A stretch of DNA of 64,000 nt from GCA-2737665 sp044344795 (GTDB taxonomy: Bacteria > Bacteroidota > Bacteroidia > Palsa-965), in NCBI GenBank assembly GCA_044344795.1, contig JBIJCF010000012.1, positions 1-64,000 on the forward strand. Direction: 5' to 3'. This document shows, piece after piece, positions 52,981 to 62,307 of the stretch (the first letter of the stretch is position 1; every line of letters starts with the position of its first letter). Below the pieces are notes generated by a model. That model saw only the letters and a list, made by a program, of their open reading frames with translations, searched no databases and was not told the DNA's origin. The position numbers were made by a program, and so were the translations under genes.

Positions 52981-54219
52981 ATGGGAGCAGTTGATGTGTC
53001 GCCAATTGATGTGAAACAGCTTCGAGAGGAGTTTCCGATTCTTTCGGTTTCTGTTCACGGTAAGCCATTGGTGTATTTAGATAATGGCGCCACAACACAG
53101 AAACCACGGGCTGTCATTAATTCGCTGGTAGATTATTACTCAACATTTAATGCGAATATTCATCGCGGTGTTCATTCGTTAAGCCAGGAAGCTTCAGCTG
53201 CATACGAGCAAGCGCGTGAAAGTGTCGCTCAGTTTATTCACGCTACAAGTGCTCAGGAGATCGTATTTACACGTGGTACAACTGAGAGCATTAATCTTGT
53301 AGCGCATTCGTTTTTATCGCCACGACTTCGCGAAGGTGACACTGTTGTGATCAGCGGGATGGAACATCATTCAAACATCTTGCCGTGGCAGGTATGTTGT
53401 GATCAGGCTCATGCACAATTAAACGTTGTTCAGGTTTTGGATGATGGAACGTTAGACTTGAATCATTTGAACGCATTGTTGGAGCAACGTCCGAAAATGT
53501 TGGCGATTACTCATGTGTCGAACACGTTGGGAACTATTAATCCCATTAAGTCTATTGTAAGAATGGCCAAGGAATACGGTGTTCCTGTTCTAGTAGATGG
53601 TGCGCAAGCGGTTCCGCACATGCGAGTGGATGTGTGCGATTTGGATTGCGACTTTTATGTATTCTCCGGTCACAAGATGTATGGTCCAACAGGGATTGGT
53701 GTGCTGTATGCAAAAGGGGATGTGTTGAACGAAATGACGCCGTATCAAACGGGTGGAGGTATAATAAAGACAGTTGCTTTTGATCATACGGAATACGTTA
53801 CAGGCGCTTTGAAATTTGAAGCGGGGACTCCAAATATCGAAGGTGCAATTGGGTTAGCTGCTGCAATTAAGTTTGTAACGGAACTTGGGATGGAAGCCAT
53901 TTCACAACATGAAATGCATCTTCATCATTATGCCCGAACGCTGCTGAAATCAATCGATGGAGTTCGTTTTATTGGTGAAGCGAGCGACAATGCGGGGGTA
54001 ATTTCTTTCGTAGTAGAAGGAACACATCCTTTTGATGTTGGAACGATTCTGGATCAACAAGGAGTTGCAGTAAGAACGGGTCATCATTGTACGCAGCCAT
54101 TGATGGAGCGTTTTAATGTGCCTGGAACAGTTCGTGTTTCCTTTGGTGTATATAACACGAAAGAGGAAGTGGATGTATTAATTGCAGCTTTGAAAAAAGC
54201 AATAAAAATGTTGAAGTGA
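52981..54219 (+). CDS. sufS: Cysteine desulfurase SufS
   Basis: 412 residues from ATG 52981, one base after the sufD stop. A PLP enzyme that takes sulfur from cysteine, leaving alanine. The PLP lysine is in FSGHKMYGPTGIG, the catalytic Cys in RTGHHCTQPLMERF (group II type). Other motifs: TRGTTESINLVAHS and GMEHHSNILPWQ. It works with the SufE encoded next. Confidence 0.96.
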   Translation: MGAVDVSPIDVKQLREEFPILSVSVHGKPLVYLDNGATTQKPRAVINSLVDYYSTFNANIHRGVHSLSQEASAAYEQARESVAQFIHATSAQEIVFTRGTTESINLVAHSFLSPRLREGDTVVISGMEHHSNILPWQVCCDQAHAQLNVVQVLDDGTLDLNHLNALLEQRPKMLAITHVSNTLGTINPIKSIVRMAKEYGVPVLVDGAQAVPHMRVDVCDLDCDFYVFSGHKMYGPTGIGVLYAKGDVLNEMTPYQTGGGIIKTVAFDHTEYVTGALKFEAGTPNIEGAIGLAAAIKFVTELGMEAISQHEMHLHHYARTLLKSIDGVRFIGEASDNAGVISFVVEGTHPFDVGTILDQQGVAVRTGHHCTQPLMERFNVPGTVRVSFGVYNTKEEVDVLIAALKKAIKMLK

Positions 54220-54647
54220 TGAATACAATTGCAGCGTCAGAGAAAGAGATTGTGGAGGAGTTCGAGATGTTCGACCAGTGGGATGATAAGTATCAATACA
54301 TCATTGATATGGGAAAGACGCTGAAGTCGCTGGACGAAAGTTTGAAGACGGACGAACGTATTATTAAAGGATGTCAGAGTAAAGTTTGGCTTCACTCGTA
54401 TATCAAAGAGGGAAAGATATATTTTGAGGCGGATAGTGATGCAATTATTACAAAAGGTATTGTAGCGTTGATGATACGCGTACTATCCGGGCACGATGCT
54501 GATGAAATAGTAAAGGCGCCATTACACTTTATCGAACAAATAGGGTTAAAATCTCATTTGTCACCCACACGTGCAAATGGTCTGGCTGCAATGGTTAAAC
54601 AAATGAAACTCGATGCATTGGCATTGGGAGCAACTTTAAAATCGTAG
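54219..54647 (+). CDS. sufE: Sulfur acceptor protein SufE
   Basis: 142 residues from ATG 54219, overlapping the sufS stop (TGATG). The active-site Cys is in IIKGCQSKVWLHS. It takes persulfide sulfur from SufS and hands it to SufB. Confidence 0.95.
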   Translation: MNTIAASEKEIVEEFEMFDQWDDKYQYIIDMGKTLKSLDESLKTDERIIKGCQSKVWLHSYIKEGKIYFEADSDAIITKGIVALMIRVLSGHDADEIVKAPLHFIEQIGLKSHLSPTRANGLAAMVKQMKLDALALGATLKS

Positions 54648-54650
54648 GTT

Positions 54651-54980
54651 ATGCCGGCAATGATTATAGCTAAAGATGCGGATTTTGCGCAGTCGGTTAT
54701 TGATGCGATCAAAACGTGTTATGATCCTGAAATTCCTGTAGATATCTGGGAGTTAGGATTGATTTACGAAATCAACGTAAACGACGAGAAGGATGTGAAA
54801 ATCGTAATGACGTTAACATCACCTAATTGTCCTGCTGCAGAATCGCTTCCTGCTGAAGTTGAACAAAAGATTAAGGAACTCTCAGGAGTGAAATCTGCTG
54901 TTGTGGAAATTTCTTTCGAACCCCCATGGGAGAAGGAAATGATGAGCGAGGTGGCGCAGTTAGAACTTGGTTTTATGTAA
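54651..54980 (+). CDS. MIP18/DUF59 family Fe-S maturation protein (SufT-like)
   Basis: 109 residues of one DUF59 domain: CYDPEIPVDIWELGLIYEI and LTSPNCPAAESLPAEVE, with the conserved Cys in PNCPA. Such proteins accompany suf operons as SufT and help mature Fe-S proteins. 3 bp after sufE. Confidence 0.9.
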   Translation: MPAMIIAKDADFAQSVIDAIKTCYDPEIPVDIWELGLIYEINVNDEKDVKIVMTLTSPNCPAAESLPAEVEQKIKELSGVKSAVVEISFEPPWEKEMMSEVAQLELGFM

Positions 54981-54990
54981 GACTCCTATT

Positions 54991-55500
54991 ATGGATGAGA
55001 TTGTAAACAAAGTTGCACAAAGCGGATTGGTAACGATTGATCTGGGAGAGTTGTTTCCTGCAGGAACGCGGACTGTTATTGATATTCAAGACCAACTGTT
55101 TCAGGGATTAATTTTGCGTGAGAAAGATTTTAGAGAATTTGTAAAGTTGCACGACTGGACGCAATATCAAGATCATTACGTTGCAGTGACGTGTACTACA
55201 GACGCTATTATTCCAGATTGGGCGTGGATGCTTTTGGCTTCGGCATTACAGCCGTATGCGAAGCAAGTAGTTTTTGGTGATGAAGAAAAATTGAACACGG
55301 TTATTATGCACGAAGTAGTTCAACAGCTTGATCTTTTGGTTTACCGTGATGCACGTGTTGTTATCAAAGGCTGTGGTGATAAACCTGTTCCTAAAACGGC
55401 GTATCTCGAATTAACATATCGATTACGCCCAATAGTAAAGAGCATCATGTATGGCGAACCTTGCTCAACGGTTCCAATCTACAAACAAGCAAAACAATAA
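54991..55500 (+). CDS. DUF2480 family protein
   Basis: 169 residues from ATG 54991 (MDEIVNKVAQSGLVTIDL); an earlier frame-open start would overlap the previous gene. The family is restricted to Bacteroidota and lacks a known function. Conserved-looking parts are FREFVKLHDWTQYQDHYVAV, TTDAIIPDWAWMLLAS and VIKGCGDKPVPKTAYLELT. Its place as last gene of the suf operon suggests an accessory role in cluster assembly. Confidence 0.88.
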   Translation: MDEIVNKVAQSGLVTIDLGELFPAGTRTVIDIQDQLFQGLILREKDFREFVKLHDWTQYQDHYVAVTCTTDAIIPDWAWMLLASALQPYAKQVVFGDEEKLNTVIMHEVVQQLDLLVYRDARVVIKGCGDKPVPKTAYLELTYRLRPIVKSIMYGEPCSTVPIYKQAKQ

Positions 55501-55524
55501 AGGCGATTCGTATGAATCGCCTTT
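55499..55524 (+). terminator. Intrinsic terminator of the suf operon
   Basis: AAAGGCGATTC/GAATCGCCTTT (11 bp, loop GTAT), followed by TTTATTATTT. It overlaps the DUF2480 stop codon. Confidence 0.8.
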
Positions 55525-55631
55525 ATTATTTCCCATATTACATAGAAGGGCAAAAGTGTACTCCGGTCATTTTTAAGTAATAGTTGTAGTGATCGAAGTA
55601 GAGGTAATTTCGGCATACATTTAATTCGTTA

Positions 55632-57458
55632 TTACTGCTGCTGAATGATGAGTTTCCGCACGGCATAATGTTCCGTAGTTGAAACTTTTAAGATATATGA
55701 GCCTTCCGAGATGCCCGCAGACACCAGGTTTAACGAAATTGAATAAGCGCCAATGCCGGAATTGTTTTCAGTTCGAGAATATACCAGCTGTCCTGTAGAA
55801 CTGAATAGTTCGATTCCCATCGCGCCATTGTCCGGCTTTATTCCTTGTAACGTAACAACATCTATTGCCGGATTTGGAAATACTTGCAACAGTTGTTCAT
55901 TAAAGTTTTCAGTTTCACCGATGCCTGTTATTGTAATTACTTGTGTTGATGTATACGTGCCACACCCGTTCACTTGTGTTAATGTTACTGTGTAGGTGCC
56001 GGGTGTTGAATAGGTATGTGTAACAGGATTGGAAGTGCTGTCGATATTGCCATCGCCAAAATCCCAAATGTAACTGATCAAATCAGTGTTGTTATTACTA
56101 AAGATTACAGTGCTTCCGGATTGCGACATGTTAAATCCTGAAGAGATGGCAGTAGATTGCATGGTTAGCGTTACAGGCACTGCTGTCCAGTTGTTGTTGT
56201 CATTGGTTTCGAAGAAATTATTATCCGGATCTGTAATAGAAACGATGTAATAATTTCCGTTACACACGTCCTCTAAATCAATGTACATGTCCGGCAATCC
56301 GATGCCATAAATATCCAGCATGCCGGTGTAAATCCCTTGCTCGGTGCCGCAACCGCTAACATGCCCAAATGGCGCATTGGGAATATCGTTCATGGTTAAC
56401 GGATTGTTTAACGTATCGCGGCAGTAACCATAGTTGTTGCTACAATCACCAAGATTAATTAAACAGAAACTTACTTTAGAACCTCTGCCTACTATCGGCC
56501 ATAACGTCGCGTTAGGTTCATTAGGGTCTTGTGTGCGTAACGTAAATTCCGACCAATTGTTTACGTGAATGTGACCGTGTGTTGGATGTAAACTCATGCG
56601 TCCGGGAGTGAGTGTATCCACATAAGTAATTTGATTTCCATTTTTACGATAAAGGCGTTGTAGTAATTGTTGTGTTGGGGCATCTCCATTCGGACATACA
56701 GTAGTAGTGCAACTAACAGGAACAGTATCACACCAACAATTACCCGACCCGCGAATCTCCATTGGACCCCAACCAATATTTGGAGTCGCATTACTTAATT
56801 CAATTCTCCCGGGATATTCTTGGTGTTGGTTGGTGATAATATCGCCGGACGCGGTCATGTCGGGAAGAAGCCAACAGTTTTGTGTACTATCGGGACAATA
56901 ACATCCGCCGCCATTGTTAATGCTACAAGGGCCAAACATAACCGGTGGATCGACCGGAGGATTTGCACAGAAGGATAATGAAACAGAATTAATTGTTCCG
57001 ATATCACCGGGAGCTTCATCCTGAACTCCGAATCTCCACACACCATTCGGATTCTGACCTTGATTAAAATTATTGACACTGACCTCAGGTAAATAATTTC
57101 CCGTGAACGGAGGAATTGCCATGTTGGGATTATTGATCTGCACCGTTGCAGACATGATGAAGCACGTGTTCGTGAAATTGTCTCCACCACCGCCTTGATT
57201 GTTTACCAGACGCATGCTATCGCCGGTAGGAGATATCAGATAAAGATCTAAGTCGCCGGTGTACGTGTGTGTAATGTCGACGCAAACTGAGCAGAACCCA
57301 TATGCGGTATCGGCTATAGTAGGCAATCCTGAAACCGTTATTGGAACGAAACAGTAATTGTTGTCAGTGATATTTGCTGTAGTAGAGGAGTTGAAAGTCT
57401 GTCCAAAGGAGAACAGATAGCACACGATTCCTCCAATAAAGAGTAGCGATTTTTTCAT
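55632..57458 (-). CDS. Secreted T9SS protein: P-domain, lysyl-oxidase-like domain, PKD domain, type A sorting domain
   Basis: 608 residues from ATG 57458 (MKKSLLFIGG), which gives a proper signal peptide ending at SFGQ. A proprotein-convertase P-domain-like sandwich follows (about 25-165: ITHTYTGDLDLYLISPTGD ... NGVWRFGVQD). The lysyl-oxidase-like part (about 190-425) has HxHxH in THGHIHVNNWSEF, as in the copper site of the family, and GYCRDTL ... CGTEQGIYTGMLDIYG. Then a PKD domain (YIWDFGDGNIDSTSNPVTHTY) and a C-terminal sorting domain (VFPNPAIDVVTL ... SEGSYILKV). It should be exported and attached to the surface. Whether it oxidises lysine is untested. Confidence 0.85.
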   Translation of the reverse strand: MKKSLLFIGGIVCYLFSFGQTFNSSTTANITDNNYCFVPITVSGLPTIADTAYGFCSVCVDITHTYTGDLDLYLISPTGDSMRLVNNQGGGGDNFTNTCFIMSATVQINNPNMAIPPFTGNYLPEVSVNNFNQGQNPNGVWRFGVQDEAPGDIGTINSVSLSFCANPPVDPPVMFGPCSINNGGGCYCPDSTQNCWLLPDMTASGDIITNQHQEYPGRIELSNATPNIGWGPMEIRGSGNCWCDTVPVSCTTTVCPNGDAPTQQLLQRLYRKNGNQITYVDTLTPGRMSLHPTHGHIHVNNWSEFTLRTQDPNEPNATLWPIVGRGSKVSFCLINLGDCSNNYGYCRDTLNNPLTMNDIPNAPFGHVSGCGTEQGIYTGMLDIYGIGLPDMYIDLEDVCNGNYYIVSITDPDNNFFETNDNNNWTAVPVTLTMQSTAISSGFNMSQSGSTVIFSNNNTDLISYIWDFGDGNIDSTSNPVTHTYSTPGTYTVTLTQVNGCGTYTSTQVITITGIGETENFNEQLLQVFPNPAIDVVTLQGIKPDNGAMGIELFSSTGQLVYSRTENNSGIGAYSISLNLVSAGISEGSYILKVSTTEHYAVRKLIIQQQ

Positions 57459-57522
57459 TGCGATTGCGATTAGCCTATATGCAATATACAAAGGTTCAGG
57501 TAAATGCCAACGACATTACACC

Positions 57523-59418
57523 TTAATACGCCCGCACGTTCTTTCCTTCCATATAATTGATGAACGCCTTGTTGGCAACACGATTTCCACCGGGTGTTGG
57601 ATAATCTCCCGTGAAATACCAATCTCCTGTGTTGTTCGGACATGCATTGTGCAAGCCTTCTATAGATTGGTAAATGATCTGCACTTCTGCTTTCGAATCT
57701 TCCGGCGTTAGCAATTTTGAAATCTTCAGCGAAATCTGTTCCGCATCGAATGGCTTATATACTTGCTTTACGATATTCGTTATGGATTCAGACTGCTTCT
57801 TGTTTTCTTCTTTGGCTTTCGCATACGCTTCATCCAAAATTTCATCCATATTGTTCTCGCGAATTAATTCAACAGCTGCCTGGAACGCAATAAAATCGCC
57901 CATTTTAGCCATGTCGATTCCGTAACAGTCGGGATAGCGAATTTGTGGTGCAGAAGACACAACAACAATTTTCTTAGGTCCAAGTCGGTCGAGAATGCGC
58001 AGAATACTTTGCTTCAAAGTAGTTCCACGTACAATAGAATCGTCGAGCACCACAAGATTGTCATTTTGCTGAACAGCTCCGTAAGTAGTATCGTATACGT
58101 GTGATACCATGTCATTACGCAGTGAATCGCTGGTGATGAAGGTTCTCAGCTTGGCATCTTTCAATGCAATTTTCTCAATACGCGGCTGCATATTAAGAAT
58201 CTCAATTAATTCCGGATCAGCAACATGACCCATGGTCAAAATCTTATGACGCTTTACCGTATTGAGATAATGATGCAATCCTTCAACCAATCCGTAAAAC
58301 GCAACTTCTGCAGTATTCGGAATAAAAGAGAATACAGAGTTGTTTAAATCGAAATCGACAGCTTTCAGGACTGTAGGTGTTAACTGACGACCTAAATTTT
58401 TGCGTTCCTGATAGATGTCTTTATCGTTGCCACGCGAGAAGTAAATTCGTTCGAAGGAGCACGATTTTTTTTCTTTCTGTGTGCGAACGCGCTTCTCTGC
58501 AAATGTCCCGTCTTTCTTGATGATCAACGCGCAGCCCGGAGTTAATTCTTTAATAGCTTCCGCAGGAACATTAAATGCAGTTTGAATTTGCGGACGTTCT
58601 GATGTCACTACAACAACTTCATCATCCGCGTACCAATGCACAGGACGAATACCGTTCGGATCGCGCAACACAAAAGCATCACCATGTCCAACCATTCCCG
58701 CCATTGCATATCCTCCGTCCCATTTCTTGCCGGCATCTTTTAATATCTGTTGCAGATCCAAATCGCGAGCAATGAGGTCGGTGATTTCCAAATTGGAATG
58801 CCCTTTCGCCTTATGTACACCAAATAATCGTTCCACTTCACGATCCAAGAAGTGTCCTATTTTTTCCATTACGGTTACGGTGTCGGCTTTTTCTTTGGGA
58901 TGCTGACCCAATTCCACGAGATGACCGAAGAGTTCGTCTACGTTGGTCAGATTGAAATTACCGGCAACCACCAAATTGCGCGTAATCCAGTTGTTCTGAC
59001 GCAAAAACGGATGACATTGTTCGATGCTGTTGCCGCCATATGTGCCATAGCGCAGATGGCCGAGCAGTATTTCGCCGGAGAAAGCAACGTGTTTTTTGAG
59101 CCACTCCGCGTCTTTCAAACGTTCCGGATTTTTTCGATGCGCTTCCGCAAATTTATCGTTGATCTTTCCGAAAATATCTTTGATGGCAGATGGTGCAGTG
59201 GAGCGATAACGGCTGATGTAGCGCGTTCCTGCAGGCACATCTAATTTGATTGTAGCTACACCCGCGCCGTCTTGGCCACGATTGTGTTGCTTCTCCATCA
59301 GGAGATACAGTTTGTTTAAGCCATAAAGCGGAGTGCCGTATTTGTCGATGTAATACTGATACGGCTTCAGTAAACGAATAAGGGCAATGCCACATTCGTG
59401 TTTGATTGCGTCACTCAT
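57523..59418 (-). CDS. Class II glutamine amidotransferase / amidophosphoribosyltransferase (PurF-like, long form)
   Basis: 631 residues, about 130 more than classical PurF. The nucleophile Cys follows an eight-residue leader (MSDAIKHE-CGIALI), as in PurF forms that remove a propeptide. The glutaminase part has QHNRGQDGAGVA, LLGHLRYGTYG and GNFNLTN. The PRPP-binding loop LVVLDDSIVRGTTLKQS is intact. It would make 5-phosphoribosylamine for purine synthesis. The extra length and a C-terminal tail (QIIYQSIEGLHNACPNNTGDW) set it apart; a second, standard PurF may exist elsewhere. Confidence 0.88.
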   Translation of the reverse strand: MSDAIKHECGIALIRLLKPYQYYIDKYGTPLYGLNKLYLLMEKQHNRGQDGAGVATIKLDVPAGTRYISRYRSTAPSAIKDIFGKINDKFAEAHRKNPERLKDAEWLKKHVAFSGEILLGHLRYGTYGGNSIEQCHPFLRQNNWITRNLVVAGNFNLTNVDELFGHLVELGQHPKEKADTVTVMEKIGHFLDREVERLFGVHKAKGHSNLEITDLIARDLDLQQILKDAGKKWDGGYAMAGMVGHGDAFVLRDPNGIRPVHWYADDEVVVVTSERPQIQTAFNVPAEAIKELTPGCALIIKKDGTFAEKRVRTQKEKKSCSFERIYFSRGNDKDIYQERKNLGRQLTPTVLKAVDFDLNNSVFSFIPNTAEVAFYGLVEGLHHYLNTVKRHKILTMGHVADPELIEILNMQPRIEKIALKDAKLRTFITSDSLRNDMVSHVYDTTYGAVQQNDNLVVLDDSIVRGTTLKQSILRILDRLGPKKIVVVSSAPQIRYPDCYGIDMAKMGDFIAFQAAVELIRENNMDEILDEAYAKAKEENKKQSESITNIVKQVYKPFDAEQISLKISKLLTPEDSKAEVQIIYQSIEGLHNACPNNTGDWYFTGDYPTPGGNRVANKAFINYMEGKNVRAY

Positions 59419-59535
59419 AATGTCGCCCGATGACCCTTAGTTTTCCAACCGGAACAATTGTAGTAATCGTTGCGCGGTTCAATGATATCCGTCAGCCGGG
59501 ATGTAAAGTTACGAAATGAGCCGAAATACAGCGCG

Positions 59536-62202
59536 TTAATAACTCCAGCGGCGCGTAAAGGAATTGTAGAAACTCACCCCGAATTTGTAAGTGATATTCG
59601 CTTTGGAAAGCGTGTTGTCCGCGGTTACGGCAAAAACACCAAAACGGAAGAGCTGTTTTTTAATTCGGAAAATGCGTTCCAACCCGACGTAAACTTCCTG
59701 ATGATAGAATCCCTGACTTGGAATCATCAGCGTTCCTCCACCCACAGCAGATGTAATTTTTAGTTTGCTGATCAACGGAACTTTACTTCCGAAAGCACCT
59801 TCAAAATGATGAATATAATTAATGCGTACAAATGCATCCGCCGTACTTAAGGTTGGACCTAGTAACTGGAATGAACGCATAGGATCGGAGAATAAGAAGG
59901 CATCAGAGCCACGGAAATACTTGTGCTCCAGCAATCGTAAGTTTCTTTTATTAACGAAAGCTCCGGCCTGCACATTCCATGCGCTTGTGCCGAATCTTCC
60001 GAATTTCATTTCGTCTGCACTGCCAAATTCTATGTAATCGAAATTTACTTCACTTCCGAATAAAGTCGGAACTCCGTTTCTCCACAACATGCGAATTTCC
60101 GGGTACTTTGAACCTAAAATAATTTTACGATTCTTTTTGATGATATACTTCTGACGGAAACGATATTTTAATTCTAATCGAAACTCAGTTTTCACATAAC
60201 GATTAAAATCTGTAGGTGTATTCGTTGCACCAAACAACTGATTCGACCATTGTTCCAGTTGCATGTTGGTGATAGGGAACTGATCGCTGTATTCGAACGT
60301 TAGTTCTCCGAAAAGTCCGTTCGTGATTTCCATGCGTTGAGCAACACTAAACTCTTTGCATCGTATCCAGTTGCTTCGGCTGAAGACTGTTCCCAAAGAA
60401 GAGAAGTTGTTGATCATATCGTAGTAATCGCCAAACCGCACAAACGTTCGCACAAATTTTAGCGGCATGTACGTTAAGCCAATTCCGCCCTTGCCCCGTA
60501 TATCTCGGTTGGTGAATCCATAGTCGACATTCCCTGTTGTTTCGAGCGTCATGCCGTTTTCAAAATCTTTGTTGTAGTAACCGCCCAGTCGATGACGATA
60601 ACCTCCGATTCCGAACGGAACAATCTGTGCGATTAGCGGCTCAATGTACCATTCGGTTCCGCGTACACGATTTCTGTGACCTACACCATTCAACAGAAAG
60701 CTCCAAACATTAATTTCATTAAAACTCGAATCACGTTTTGCGAGATATTCGGGGCTGGAATAATACGCCGCAAGACTATCCATGTTGTGGATGTACTTGA
60801 TTTCTTTCTCGTCTAATTGAATGGTGCGGTGTGAAGCCCAATACGTGGTGTCTTTGTCAAATGCATCGACTTCGTAACGTTTCACTTCGTCGTTGAATAG
60901 ATTTTTAGGAAACGTCGTGTTCACCTGATAATCGGAGTGATCAATTCGCGCATTCCCAATAATATTGTACTTGCCTTCACGAATGGTGTATAAGAATTCA
61001 CGACGCACAGGCAGATAAATTCCCGGCTGAACTTCTTTGTAATCAATGATGACGGAAAAATCCTTGGCATACAACAATACATTCGGATTAATACTCAGAT
61101 TTACGGATACAATTGCCCATGTGCTGTCTTCAATAAATACCACTCCGTTAAAAAGCGCATCGTCTTTAAATAATGGGTTTACTGCAATTTTGTGAATCGT
61201 TTTCCCTTCCGAAACGAAAGTGGAAAGCCAGTCGAAGCGATAACTTAAAAAGGCTGTAGATGCAGCAGGGGAGAGCAAAGGACGCGAACACAATGCAGGC
61301 GCATCAATTTGATTTTTATAAAAATTGAAATCGGTACTTTGTGCATCACTGATTAAAAGATACGGATTGCTGGAGTAATATATTACCGGAGCAATTTCGT
61401 GTTCACCGTATTCAAAACCTCTGGAAACACCACCTCCGCCTGTGAACTTTTTGTAATCGGCGTAGTCTTTATACGCGAGAATGCTCTCCTTAAATGCAAT
61501 AGGTCGTTGGAAATATGTGATCGAATACGATTCAATTAAATTCAATCGTTTCTGTGCAATTTCTGCTTCAAGATCTTTTTTAGGTTCTGCTTGTAGTGTG
61601 TCCGAATTCTTTTTCTTCTTCTTGCGTTTTTTCTCTTCTACTTTTAATGAATCGGATGGAGCAGGCTGAGGTTTGATCGTATCAGCAGCATATTTATCCA
61701 GCAATACTTTTTCCAAAGACGACTTCTGATAGGTTGTGCACTGATAATTCTGTACACCTTCCCAATAAGCACTGCGCTTGTCGATCACCTGTTTCATGAT
61801 CTCCTTACCCTTGTCGCGATCACCTTTAGCTTTGATCACAACAATTCCCAGCTCTCTTGCCTCACGTTTCATGACGATGTCCATCACAACTACTTTGTTA
61901 TCTGTAATAGTGACGCTCTTTTCCAACGTTTGGAATCCCAACTGAGTGAAAACGAGCGTATGTTTTCCCGGCTTTAGTTCCAGAAAATAAGAGCCGTTTA
62001 AGGCGCTATTTACTCCGTACGAAGTATTCTTTACAACAACGGCTACATAAGGAAGAGGTTCGCCTAACGAATCGCGGATGATTCCCTTGACCGCTCCCGC
62101 AGAGGCTTCCTGCGAAAGTCCACAAATTACCAGTAACAGCAGCAACGGGAGGGATGTGGTGCAGTGTAAAATTGTACGTAAAAGTGTGGAGCAGGATTTC
62201 AT
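59536..62202 (-). CDS. DUF5686 outer-membrane protein with carboxypeptidase-regulatory-like domain
   Basis: 888 residues: signal peptide (to about 35), an N-terminal CarboxypepD-regulatory-like domain (VKGIIRDSLGEPLPYVAVVVKN ... LGFQTLEKSV, in part GIIRDSLGEPLPYVAV), then the DUF5686 body with a Lys-rich insert near 190 (KKRKKKKKNSD) and a C-terminal beta-barrel ending in an aromatic residue (FTRRWSY). It resembles TonB-dependent receptors in plan but lacks a plug. Function unknown. Its -7 element lies 8 nt before the ATG. Confidence 0.88.
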   Translation of the reverse strand: MKSCSTLLRTILHCTTSLPLLLLLVICGLSQEASAGAVKGIIRDSLGEPLPYVAVVVKNTSYGVNSALNGSYFLELKPGKHTLVFTQLGFQTLEKSVTITDNKVVVMDIVMKREARELGIVVIKAKGDRDKGKEIMKQVIDKRSAYWEGVQNYQCTTYQKSSLEKVLLDKYAADTIKPQPAPSDSLKVEEKKRKKKKKNSDTLQAEPKKDLEAEIAQKRLNLIESYSITYFQRPIAFKESILAYKDYADYKKFTGGGGVSRGFEYGEHEIAPVIYYSSNPYLLISDAQSTDFNFYKNQIDAPALCSRPLLSPAASTAFLSYRFDWLSTFVSEGKTIHKIAVNPLFKDDALFNGVVFIEDSTWAIVSVNLSINPNVLLYAKDFSVIIDYKEVQPGIYLPVRREFLYTIREGKYNIIGNARIDHSDYQVNTTFPKNLFNDEVKRYEVDAFDKDTTYWASHRTIQLDEKEIKYIHNMDSLAAYYSSPEYLAKRDSSFNEINVWSFLLNGVGHRNRVRGTEWYIEPLIAQIVPFGIGGYRHRLGGYYNKDFENGMTLETTGNVDYGFTNRDIRGKGGIGLTYMPLKFVRTFVRFGDYYDMINNFSSLGTVFSRSNWIRCKEFSVAQRMEITNGLFGELTFEYSDQFPITNMQLEQWSNQLFGATNTPTDFNRYVKTEFRLELKYRFRQKYIIKKNRKIILGSKYPEIRMLWRNGVPTLFGSEVNFDYIEFGSADEMKFGRFGTSAWNVQAGAFVNKRNLRLLEHKYFRGSDAFLFSDPMRSFQLLGPTLSTADAFVRINYIHHFEGAFGSKVPLISKLKITSAVGGGTLMIPSQGFYHQEVYVGLERIFRIKKQLFRFGVFAVTADNTLSKANITYKFGVSFYNSFTRRWSY

Positions 62203-62210
62203 TTCCGGTG

Positions 62211-62218
62211 CAAAGGTA
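62211..62218 (-). promoter_or_regulatory. -7 element of the DUF5686 gene
   Basis: TACCTTTG on the minus strand, ending 8 nt before the ATG, so the mRNA leader would be only about 4 nt. No -33 box is evident. Confidence 0.45.
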
Positions 62219-62307
62219 GTGGGCTTCAGGTATTAACGTGATTTTTTATCATCGATTATTACCGTTCGGTAATAAGACGTGCAACCGGACGAAAAGTTAC
62301 TACCAAG

